Source: Candidatus Zhuqueibacterota bacterium 4484_188 (lineage in GTDB: Bacteria > Calditrichota > Calditrichia > RBG-13-44-9). From it: a DNA stretch of 13,016 nt. Location of the stretch: assembly GCA_002049825.1 (NCBI GenBank), contig MVCZ01000006.1, forward strand, positions 1 through 13,016, given 5' to 3'. Positions within the stretch are counted from its first letter, which is position 1. The number at the start of each line of letters is the position of its first letter. Under the pieces are notes generated by a model. It made no database searches. It saw only the letters and a program-made list of their open reading frames with translations, and was not told the DNA's origin. The translations under genes and the position numbers were made by a program. Shown in pieces: positions 1-6,916 of this stretch.

Positions 1-2
1 CC

Positions 3-596
3 AGTTCACTCTCTCATAGTGCGACTGCCGGACAATGGCTGTTAAGCCAACTGCTTGAGTGGGCGGTTTCCTGGAAGCCCGGTCAGTCTGACTTTCCGAC
101 AACCCGGATGTCCTTGGAGAAACTGAAAAAGCTAACGGTTGCCCGCACCAATCAAATTCTCATGCTGAACAAAGACTGGCATTTTCAACTCGATCCTGAT
201 CAACAGGGCGAGGCAAATGGCTGGGCGTCAATCCGATTTAACGATGTCAAATGGCCGTTGATTCAGGCAGCACGAATCTGGGAGGGACAGGGCTACTCCT
301 ACGACGGTATGGCATGGTACCGGAAATGGGTGCAAATTCCTGCCGGGTTCCGGGGGCGGAAGGTGCGACTGGTCGCCGAAGGGGTGGACGATGCCTACCG
401 GCTGTGGATAAATGGCGAACCGGTAGCGGTGTATGGAAGTTTTACCGATCATGATAAAACGGTTTTTATGATCCAGACCGAAACCGACCTGACCAATCAT
501 CTTAAATATGGTGGAAAAAATTTATTTGTCCTGCAGGTGGTCGACCTGTTCGGCGGCGGCGGTATTAACCGTCCTATTTATTTGCGGATTGAATAA
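3..596 (+). CDS. C-terminal part of a carbohydrate-active protein with a GH2-N/galactose-binding-like beta-sandwich (partial)
   Basis: The reading frame is open from the left edge, so the gene starts outside the window and at least 198 residues are visible. The first in-frame ATG (108) has no Shine-Dalgarno sequence and is probably internal. The last ~130 residues look like the jelly-roll sugar-binding domain of GH2-type and related glycosidases: 'GMAWYRKWVQIP' followed by 'VRLVAEGVDDAYRLWING' is the usual pattern of a strand, then a ligand-facing W-x-N-G turn, then 'LQVVDLFGGGGINRPIYLRI' as the closing strands. The catalytic part, if there is one, lies upstream and is unseen, so the reaction cannot be named. 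It may be a secreted or periplasmic glycosidase working with the broken glycosidase gene downstream. The gap of ~480 bp with its own promoter argues against a shared transcript. The domain assignment is inferred from pattern; the coding call is firm. Confidence 0.75.
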   Translation, partial: SSLSHSATAGQWLLSQLLEWAVSWKPGQSDFPTTRMSLEKLKKLTVARTNQILMLNKDWHFQLDPDQQGEANGWASIRFNDVKWPLIQAARIWEGQGYSYDGMAWYRKWVQIPAGFRGRKVRLVAEGVDDAYRLWINGEPVAVYGSFTDHDKTVFMIQTETDLTNHLKYGGKNLFVLQVVDLFGGGGINRPIYLRIE

Positions 597-613
597 CGAA
601 TTCGAATGTCGCC

Positions 614-645
614 TGTCATTCCTGCGCAGTCAGGGGCAGGGGTCC
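614..645. repeat. Possible fragment of a dispersed 'TGTCATTCCTGCG' repeat
   Basis: The string TGTCATTCCTGCGCAGTCAG, followed by a G-rich stretch, resembles the end of the 'GTCATTCCTGCGAAGGCAGG' interspersed repeats seen in many environmental bacterial genomes. It lies directly upstream of a second, clearer repeat (746-887). Only one copy is visible here, so the call rests on recognising the motif rather than on comparing copies. Confidence 0.35.
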
Positions 646-745
646 ATAGCTCCCCGTTTCAAAAAACAGGTTCCCTGCCGAAAGGTAATATTTCTTAATG
701 GTGTAGAACCTCGCTAACGAGTGAGGCAAGCCCCTGAATGCAAAT

Positions 746-887
746 GAGATTGCTTCGTTTCACTCGCAATGACGGAATCCGACTCATTGCCCCATTGGGA
801 TGGCAATGCCATGAGGAATGCAACGACGAAGCAATCCCCTTGTTTTTCAGAGGATTTCTTCTCCCGGCAAACCGGGATTGCAATGAC
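746..887. repeat. Diverged interspersed repeat with inverted arms ('GATTGCTTCGT...CGCAATGAC' type)
   Basis: The left arm GATTGCTTCGT (748-758) has an exact 11-bp inverted partner ACGAAGCAATC (826-836). Between them, CATTGCC (785-791) pairs with GGCAATG (802-808). The left arm continues into TTCACTCGCAATGAC (759-773), and a shortened related string GGGATTGCAATGAC recurs at 874-887. This is the well-known intergenic repeat whose chance translations read 'VIASETKQS' and produce many spurious hypothetical proteins; that peptide appears here on the minus strand. It is palindromic and MITE/REP-like, with no transposase. The arms have drifted, which suggests an old insertion. The boundaries are approximate. 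Confidence 0.65.
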
Positions 888-932
888 TAGAACGCCCGCG
901 AATGAGAATTTTCTTAACGGCAATAAATATGG

Positions 933-961
933 TTGCAATTGGTCTGTTTTTTTTATAAAAT
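933..961 (+). promoter_or_regulatory. Predicted sigma70-type promoter upstream of the broken glycosidase gene
   Basis: A -35-like TTGCAA (933-938) and a -10-like TAAAAT (956-961) are separated by 17 bp. The expected transcription start (~968) falls inside the LacI-type operator that begins at 962, which is a classical arrangement for repression. An alternative -10, TATAAA at 954-959, would have a shorter spacer. The leader to the start codon would be ~110 nt. Confidence 0.5.
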
Positions 962-975
962 TGTTAACGATAACA
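962..975. promoter_or_regulatory. LacI-family operator TGTTAACGATAACA
   Basis: This is a 14-bp near-perfect palindrome with a central CG, the hallmark of LacI/GalR-family sites, where hinge-helix leucines insert at a CpG step. It differs by one base from the two operators at 5467-5480 and 5554-5567 (A instead of G at position 6). It abuts the predicted -10 element. The likely ligand is the LacI-family protein encoded at 4309-5331; that link is inferred from proximity and shared sites. Confidence 0.72.
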
Positions 976-1046
976 TTTTGCGGTGGAATGAATCATCGGG
1001 CGGTGGATTTTTTTCGCTCGAAGCGCCCGTCTTTCTGTAAATAAAA

Positions 1047-1060
1047 TTTTAACGATAGAA
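1047..1060. promoter_or_regulatory. Weak second operator-like site TTTTAACGATAGAA
   Basis: Eleven of 14 positions match the operator at 962-975, including the TTAACGATA core. Its centre is 85 bp downstream of that operator. The two strong operators before the 5637 gene are 87 bp apart, so this may be an auxiliary site for looping. It lies just upstream of the start codon at 1076. It could be chance in AT-rich leader sequence. Confidence 0.35.
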
Positions 1061-1075
1061 ACAAAGGGGCGGTTT

Positions 1076-4000
1076 ATGAAAAAATTATCCAATCGTTGTG
1101 TAAGAACCGGCTGCAGGAAAAATGTTCTGAAAACCGGGATTCTGTTTTATCTGATGGTTTTTATCTGGGTTTCCGTACAAATTGGGTGTAGCAATTCTAC
1201 CCGGATTCAGGCAGGGTATCTGCTTTATTCAACGCAGCAAACGGCGGAAGACAGTTCTGCATTCAAGTGGTTAAGTTCGCTTCCCCGGGTACAGGCTTCA
1301 CAGGTGCTGGCGGGTGAGGGTGTGGAAAATTTCGCTAAATTTGATATGCTTTGGGTGCACATTCCCGATTCGAAGCAGTGGGCACAGTGGCAGTCATCAA
1401 TAGGCGACCTGAAAAAATTAGGCGAATATGTTAAAAAAGGCGGTCATCTTCTTCTGACCGATTATGCCGCCTTGCTACCGGCTGAAATTGGTCTGGAGAA
1501 AAATAAGCCCGAAATAAGAATACTTGATATCAAAAAAGACGACTGGTTATTTGATAAAAAGGGGTATCAGAGCTTCCGCGGACATCCGGCATTCACCGGG
1601 CTCTTTGGCGGTGCATTTGTGTGGGATTCCTACCGGGATCAAAAATTGCCTACCATCGGGTATTTCGATGCAAACTTTCCTGCGGACGGAAAAGTAGTTG
1701 CTACCGAAAAATCGTATATCACCATTCACGGAAATAATAAATTAATGATTGAACATGCGGCAGGAACCGGGAGTGTGCTTTCAATCGGCGGATTTGTTTA
1801 TTTCGCGCAACGGAACCGGTTGCAATATAAACTGGAAAAATTTCTAAACAATTCCATCCGCTATCTCGCCGGAGAGTTGACATCCGGTAAAAAAACCTAC
1901 TGGGAAAAATATAAGCATCAACCAAAATCTTTTCAGGTAAAAAGCGAACCGGTGGAACCGCCACAAACACGGGCTTTGAAAATTTTACCCGAACCTGATA
2001 TTGTGCTTACCCGTGATCACCCCCGGAACAATTATTACGACATTTCCGGTCGCCGGTCGCTGATCATGGGAAAGGAAAATGGCGGGATTGATGAATTCTG
2101 GGTTCATCCATTCCGGGTGCTCAGAGATTTTCAGGCGGGGATAATCGTTGGAAACTCAGCGCACTGGTTAAGAGACATGCCGGTAAAAATTGAAGTATTT
2201 CCGGAGGTTTACAAAAGAATCTACACAACGCCGGTGGGCAAGCTTGAAGAGCTGATTTTACCATCGCTCGACAAAGCAGGTGGCATTGTTCAGTACCAGG
2301 CGTCGGGCGGCGAACCGGTTTCACTGGTAGCAAAATTCCGCAGCGATTTGCGCTGGATGTGGCCCTACGACGAAAATGCCATCGGAGATGTGTGGTATAG
2401 TTTTGATGAAAGACTTAATGCTTTACATGTGAAGGATTCTGCCGGAGATTTATATTCTATTATCGGCACAGATCAGCCGCCCCTAAAATACACAGTGGGT
2501 CAATACCGGGACATTCAATGGAACAAAGAAAAACAAATCTTGGCGTGTCAGAAGCGCTGGAGCATTACCGTCAGATTCTTTCCGATCCGCAAGCTGTCTA
2601 TGATAAAGCAAATCGACACTACAAAAAGCTGCTTACATCGAGCGTGACAGTTCAATCACCGGACAACGAATTTAATAAATTGTGGAAATGGGCTGTAATT
2701 GGCACCGATCGTTTTTTAGCCTACACACCCACCGTCGGAACCGGGCTGCTGGCAGGTTTTTCCACCACTGAACGAGGCTGGAACGGCAGGCATAAAATTA
2801 GCGGTCGCCCGGGTTACGCCTGGTATTTTGGCAGGGATTCCGAGTGGTCCGGTTTTGCTATTGATAATTACGGCGATTTTAAAACTCTTAGCGGCACATT
2901 ACCTGCGCGCTTCCGGAGATAGGCAGTTTATTAAGCAAAGTTGGTCTCACATAAAAAAAGCCATGGATTTCCTGTATGCAACCGATACCGACGGCGACCG
3001 GCTGATTGAAAATACCAACGTGGGTCACGGCTGGGTGGAAGGAGGAAAGCTCTGGGGAGCACATACGACTTTGTACCTGGCGGCACTCTGGTCTCAAACG
3101 CTTCAAATTTGCCGATGGAACATATAATCCGATCCAAACCGATTTGCCTGCCGTTGCCATGTATTTTGAGCTGCTGGACGACCCGAAAGTCGGGCAGATG
3201 TTAGCTGAATATGCCGGAAACGGTTTTTCCCCCGATTGGGGGGTCAGAATTCTCAGCTCCGCATCGCCGCTGTTTAAACCATCGGGCTATCATTATGGAA
3301 GCGTTTGGCCCTTGTTCACCGGTTGGACCGCCTTGGCAGAATATGCTTACGGAAATTCCACCCAGGCATTTTCACATTTTACCGGCACCATGCGGATTAA
3401 AAAATTCTGGAATCTGGGATATGTGGAAGAAGTCATGCACGGGATGGAATATAAACCATCCGGGGTTTGTCCCCACCAGTGTTGGTCGGAAACCAATATT
3501 CTCCACCCCGGGATTCACGGGATGATTGGCTGGAGACCGGATGCGCCCAACAAAACCGCTGTACTTTCTCCCCGCTTTCCTTTACACTGGGACAGCGTAC
3601 AGGTAAACAACCTGAGAGCGGGAACCTCCCGCGTGACGTTTCGGATGAGCCGATCAATAAACAGTACTCGTTTTTGGTTCAATTTAGAAACAGGTGCGGC
3701 GATCACCATGAAATTTGCCCCGGAATTACCAGCGGGAATGATTGTGGACTCGGTTCTGGTAAACGGAAAGAAGCAAAACATCCGCAACGGCAATTTCCGC
3801 GGTGTTTTAAAAGATACAATTAAATTTTTGCTCAGGGGAAAGAGTGAGATTGTCTTCCGGCACCGGAAGGGCGTGGGAATGTTCCCGGTCATTCCGCAGC
3901 CAAAGCCGGGTGATTACTCTGTAGGGAAACGAATTGTTGCTTCCCGATTGGATGGTCAGAAATACCGGGTCAGGCTTCAGGGGCAATCGGGAACGAATCA

Positions 4001-4154
4001 AGTTTTTAAAATGCGGATTTTCGATCAAAGCGTTAAGCAAATAGGGGGCGCCGAAATTGTTGCTGCACAGGATGGCGTGGTGAGTTTCCGGGTTCGATTT
4101 CCCAAATCAAAAGACCGGTTTGTTGAAAGATTAATTACTGTAGAAATGCAATGA
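1076..4154 (+). pseudogene. Broken gene: lipoprotein-like GATase1-like domain plus six-hairpin glycosidase
   Basis: The gene begins at ATG 1076 behind AAAGGGG, with a hydrophobic segment (residues ~21-34) and a poor lipobox ending at C38 (QIGC). Residues ~45-265 look like a GATase1/ThuA-like Rossmann domain. A beta-sandwich (~290-490) and an (alpha/alpha)6 glycosidase barrel follow. Barrel signatures include YAWYFGRDSEWSGFA, GHGWVEGG and YHYGSVWPLFTGW, typical of GH15-like/glycogen-debranching-type enzymes. The frame changes three times: near 2520-2545, at 2881-2890 and at 3092-3106. At the second and third points the family normally has some tens of residues between the flanking motifs (GDF to HYLRASGD; AALW to ADGTYN), so internal deletions are more likely than single-base slips. 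The four pieces are collinear, and the last ends at TGA 4154. Read through, they give about 1,025 residues. No functional enzyme is expected unless these are assembly errors. Its own LacI-type operator lies upstream. The substrate is unknown. Confidence 0.82.
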
Positions 4155-4170
4155 ATCATTTTTTACGACG

Positions 4171-4188
4171 GGAATATTACAATATTCC
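4171..4188. repeat. Perfect inverted repeat GGAATATT-AC-AATATTCC
   Basis: Eight-base arms flank a two-base centre, 17 bp after the stop of the broken glycosidase gene. The loop is too tight and there is no T-tract after it, so it is not a convincing rho-independent terminator. It could be a protein-binding palindrome or a transcript-end hairpin. Confidence 0.4.
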
Positions 4189-4212
4189 AAAAGAAAAAGT
4201 GAAATTGGAAGC

Positions 4213-4229
4213 GCAAAAACATTTTTTGC
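4213..4229. repeat. AT-rich hairpin GCAAAAA-CAT-TTTTTGC upstream of the regulator
   Basis: A 7-bp perfect stem with a 3-nt loop lies 80 bp before the regulator's start codon. The T-run is inside the stem. This could act as a weak terminator for the preceding gene on either strand or could be part of the regulator's promoter region. The TTGCAG at 4226-4231 with GAAAAT at 4249-4254 (17-bp spacing) is a weak promoter candidate. Confidence 0.3.
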
Positions 4230-4308
4230 AGTATATTTGATTAATTCTGAAAATTACCGGTAGAGGTTTCACCAGCAAAATAAAAACGATTCAAAATGGA
4301 GAAAAATC

Positions 4309-5331
4309 GTGCCGAAACGCGTCACTGCAAAGGAAGTTGCCAAAGCGCTCGGTATTTCGACTATGACAGTATCCCGGGCGCTGAATAATCGACCGAATGT
4401 TGATCCGAAAACGCGTCAGAAAGTTCTGGAAACGGCGCAGAAGTTGGGTTACTTCCCGAATTATATTGCCAAAAGCCTGGTGCTGAGGAAAACAAATACC
4501 ATCGGGGTAGTCGTACCGGAAATTACCCACTCGTTTTTCCCGGAGGTGGTCAGGGGAATTGAGGAAATCAGCTATCAGTCCGGGTATGATTTGATCTTAA
4601 GCCACTCTGCCGAGAGCGGTATTCGTGAAAAAAGCGCCATCGAGACCCTGGTTTCCAAGCAGGTCGATGGACTCCTGATTTCCACCGCGCAGACAGTCAG
4701 CGACTATACTATTTACCAGCAGGTAATGCGGCGGGGAATTCCGATTGTTTTTTACGACCGTTGTGTGAAGAACATCGGTGCAAATTGTGTAAGCATCGAT
4801 GACGAAGAGAGCGCAACCCTTATTACCGAACATTTGATTCAGCATGGCTACCAGCGCATCGGACACATCAGCGGGCCCAGCCAGGTTTTAATCGGGCAGG
4901 CAAGAAAGCAGGGTTTTATCAAGGCACTACAAAAAAGCAACCTGACTGTGGATGCAGACTTAATTATTGAAGCTGGTTTTCACGAAAAGGACGGTTACTC
5001 TGCCATGCAGACATTGCTTCAGCTTCCCCCGGGAAAAATGCCCCGTGCTGTGGTGGCGGTAAACGATCCGGCAGCTTTCGGTGCCATGAAAGCGATTTAT
5101 GAACACAACCTGCGAATCCCGGAAGATGTTGCCATCGTTGGGTTTTCGGATGATATCCGGGCGGAACTGATAAGAACGCCGTTAACCACGATCCGTCAAA
5201 ATGCCTACGAGGTGGGCAGAAGAGCAGTGCAAAAATTGATTGATCAGATCGAAAACAAGACTTCCTCGGTTGAAGAGATAATCGTAAAAGGAGAGCTGGT
5301 AATCCGCAATTCTTGCGGCTGTACCGGATAG
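4309..5331 (+). CDS. LacI/GalR-family transcriptional regulator
   Basis: The 340-residue length is typical of the family. An N-terminal helix-turn-helix (residues ~5-24, VTAKEVAKALGISTMTVSRAL) leads to the hinge helix (~48-60, YFPNYIAKSLVLR) and then a periplasmic-binding-protein-like sensor domain (~64-336, starting TIGVVVPEITHSFF and containing the VDGLLIS and VAVNDPAAFGAMKA segments usual for sugar-sensing members). The start is GTG with GGAG at 4298-4301, 7 nt upstream. The protein should dimerise and bind a CG-centred palindrome; such sites occur at 962 and twice in 5466-5568, upstream of the two neighbouring transcription units. It most likely represses the galactose operon and the glycosidase gene and is released by a sugar such as galactose or a galactoside; the effector is inferred from gene content. 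No comparable operator is seen before its own start, so autoregulation is not indicated. Confidence 0.93.
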   Translation: MPKRVTAKEVAKALGISTMTVSRALNNRPNVDPKTRQKVLETAQKLGYFPNYIAKSLVLRKTNTIGVVVPEITHSFFPEVVRGIEEISYQSGYDLILSHSAESGIREKSAIETLVSKQVDGLLISTAQTVSDYTIYQQVMRRGIPIVFYDRCVKNIGANCVSIDDEESATLITEHLIQHGYQRIGHISGPSQVLIGQARKQGFIKALQKSNLTVDADLIIEAGFHEKDGYSAMQTLLQLPPGKMPRAVVAVNDPAAFGAMKAIYEHNLRIPEDVAIVGFSDDIRAELIRTPLTTIRQNAYEVGRRAVQKLIDQIENKTSSVEEIIVKGELVIRNSCGCTG

Positions 5332-5343
5332 GGCGTTTAGCCG

Positions 5344-5366
5344 ATCATAAACATGTGTTTAATGAT
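5344..5366. repeat. Imperfect inverted repeat after the regulator gene
   Basis: ATCATAAACA pairs with TGTTTAATGAT with one bulged base, 12 nt after the stop codon. No T-tract follows, so a rho-independent terminator is not supported. It may stabilise the 3' end of the regulator transcript. Confidence 0.25.
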
Positions 5367-5426
5367 AAGCAAAATACTTTGGGCGGGCGGTTCATTTCAG
5401 AAAAATAAAAATTCTGCATTTTTTTC

Positions 5427-5455
5427 TTGACTTTTATTTCAGAATCAATTAAACT
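5427..5455 (+). promoter_or_regulatory. Predicted sigma70-type promoter of the galactose operon
   Basis: TTGACT (5427-5432) and TAAACT (5450-5455) are separated by 17 bp in an AT-rich stretch. The expected transcription start is about 5462, so the first operator (5466-5481) covers roughly +5 to +20. The leader would be about 175 nt, ending in the AGGAG before the TTG start at 5637. This is the strongest promoter match in the window. Confidence 0.62.
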
Positions 5456-5465
5456 CTTTTGTGAA

Positions 5466-5481
5466 ATGTTAGCGATAACAT
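5466..5481. promoter_or_regulatory. LacI-family operator ATGTTAGCGATAACAT (proximal)
   Basis: This CG-centred 16-bp palindrome has one mismatched pair around the core. It sits immediately downstream of the predicted transcription start. An identical 16-mer occurs at 5553-5568, and a one-base variant lies at 962-975. Repetition within one gap beside a LacI-family gene makes a functional role likely. Confidence 0.82.
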
Positions 5482-5552
5482 AAATATGATTAGACCAGAT
5501 GTTGCAAATTTTATTTTTACCTCTCAGACCGAACGGTTTTTTTAAAGCAGAA

Positions 5553-5568
5553 ATGTTAGCGATAACAT
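5553..5568. promoter_or_regulatory. LacI-family operator ATGTTAGCGATAACAT (distal)
   Basis: This is an exact copy of the 5466-5481 site, 87 bp centre to centre. It lies inside the leader, where bound repressor could form a loop with the proximal site or block elongation. No promoter as good as the 5427 one is seen directly before it. Confidence 0.8.
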
Positions 5569-5636
5569 TTAGCGCATTTCACTTGGTATTTTAATTTTGT
5601 CCGAACAGGTTATGAATTTTTTATGAGGAGACTAAA

Positions 5637-6884
5637 TTGAAATCTTTCATCTTCATTCTGCCTTTACTCTTTGCCTTGCTGGCGGGCTGTTCCACAGACC
5701 TTGAACAAAATTCACGGGCTGATATCTGGAAAGGACTCCCTAACCAGTTGCTTACTCCCGATGAGGTACAAACTGAAATTTCCCTGAAAATGCACCGGGT
5801 TAAGGATTTTCTGAAAACAGAAGGGTTAGATGGAATGCTTTTAACCCAGGTACGAAATTTCTACTGGATGACTGCCGGGCTGGCAAATAACCAAATTGTC
5901 CTGAATAAAGATGTCGGTGCCGCTTCGTTGTTGATCATGAAAGATGGTTCGAGGTTTCTGATTTGCAGCGGCAGCGAAGCACCCCGCCTGATGAACGAAA
6001 CACTTGGCAAACTGGGTTACACTTTAAGAATGTACAATTGGTACGAAGCAAATCCGGTAAAAGATACCCGTGGCGAAATTATTAAATCGATTGCCCGGGG
6101 TGGGAAAATCGGCAGCGATATCGATTACCCCGGTACTGTGAATGTTGCCAATCAATTCAAGAAACTTCGCTATAGTTTGACCGACACGGAAATAAAACGG
6201 TATCGCTGGCTGGGCAAACAAACCACGGAGGCGGTTGAAACAGTCTGCCGGCATCTTAAACCGGGAATGGACGAATTCCGGATCGAGGCGATGACTGCGG
6301 CGGAAATCCGCTCCCGGGGGATTCTTCCCACCGTGTTACTCATCGGTAGCGATGATCGTATTTACCAATATCGCCATGCCCTTCCGGCAGGTGCTAAACT
6401 AAAAAAATATGCTATGGTGAATGTGGTTGCCGAGAAGTGGGGCATGCCGATTGCCGTAACCCGGTTTGTTCATTTCGGTCCTTTACCCGAAGAATTGAAA
6501 AGCAAACTGGAAAAAACTGCCCGGGTAAATGCTTATTACCAAAAAGCCACTGTTCCCGGTGCCTCTACCGGCGATATTTTTGAAATGTGTAAACACTGGT
6601 ACGCCGAAGTCGGCTTCGAAGGAGAGTGGAAAAAACACCACCAGGGTGGTGCCATCGGATATGATGACCGCGAATATGTAATTTACCCCGGCATCCGTGA
6701 AGTGGTACAAGAAAAACAGGCGTTTGCCTGGAATCCCACCATCACCGGGGCAAAGGTCGAGGATACCATGATTGTCTATAAAGATCATTTCGAGGTGATC
6801 ACCCGGACTGACGATTGGCCAACCGTGGATATAAAAATTGACGGAAAAGTCTATCCTCAGCCGGCAATTCTTGTGGTTCAATAA
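5637..6884 (+). CDS. M24-fold (creatinase/Xaa-Pro aminopeptidase-like) lipoprotein with degenerate metal site
   Basis: The start is TTG 5637, set by AGGAG at 5626-5630 and by the signal that follows. Residues 1-18 form a lipoprotein signal with lipobox LAGC and acylation at C18, so export and membrane anchoring are likely. Residues ~50-180 match a creatinase N-domain and ~185-385 a pita-bread M24 domain. Active M24 metallopeptidases use Asp, Asp, His, Glu, Glu. Here the first Asp position is N262 (VNVVAEKWGM), the second is A273 (IAVTRF), the His is kept at H335 (HHQGG), the first Glu position is N366 (AWNP), and the last Glu is E375 (VEDT). Ordinary two-metal aminopeptidase activity is therefore unlikely; a metal-independent, creatinase-like hydrolase or a binding role fits better. 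The alignment is by eye. The length of 415 residues is normal for the two-domain form. It is the first gene of the operator-controlled galactose operon, 32 nt from the next gene; its link to sugar use is unexplained. Confidence 0.85.
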   Translation: MKSFIFILPLLFALLAGCSTDLEQNSRADIWKGLPNQLLTPDEVQTEISLKMHRVKDFLKTEGLDGMLLTQVRNFYWMTAGLANNQIVLNKDVGAASLLIMKDGSRFLICSGSEAPRLMNETLGKLGYTLRMYNWYEANPVKDTRGEIIKSIARGGKIGSDIDYPGTVNVANQFKKLRYSLTDTEIKRYRWLGKQTTEAVETVCRHLKPGMDEFRIEAMTAAEIRSRGILPTVLLIGSDDRIYQYRHALPAGAKLKKYAMVNVVAEKWGMPIAVTRFVHFGPLPEELKSKLEKTARVNAYYQKATVPGASTGDIFEMCKHWYAEVGFEGEWKKHHQGGAIGYDDREYVIYPGIREVVQEKQAFAWNPTITGAKVEDTMIVYKDHFEVITRTDDWPTVDIKIDGKVYPQPAILVVQ

Positions 6885-6916
6885 TTGAGTTAATTGAGTT
6901 GAAACCCTGAATTTCA

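Noticed and set aside
108..596. ATG 108 as the true start of a 162-residue protein
   Set aside because: The same frame is open to the left edge and no Shine-Dalgarno sequence precedes 108, so the gene is treated as cut by the window.
769..1044. A 91-codon plus-strand frame and the overlapping minus-strand frames at 695-938
   Set aside because: They are chance translations of the interspersed repeat and AT-rich promoter region. The minus-strand product contains the 'VIASETKQS' string typical of such repeats, and none has a ribosome-binding site.
2518..3127. Separate small genes starting at 2518, 2828 and 3006
   Set aside because: Their products are collinear pieces of one glycosidase and their ATGs are internal without ribosome-binding sites. 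They are annotated as one broken gene.
4281..4297. AAAAACGATTCAAAA as an operator for autoregulation of the LacI-family gene
   Set aside because: Only the ACGAT core is shared with the real operators, and the palindrome is lost.
5528..5543. ACCG-AA-CGGT followed by a T-run, resembling a terminator between the two operators
   Set aside because: The stem is only 4 bp with a 2-nt loop, too weak for intrinsic termination.
6883..6901. Tandem AATTGAGTT duplication between the M24 and mutarotase-like genes
   Set aside because: A 9-bp doublet is short and AT-rich, with no sign of a functional role.
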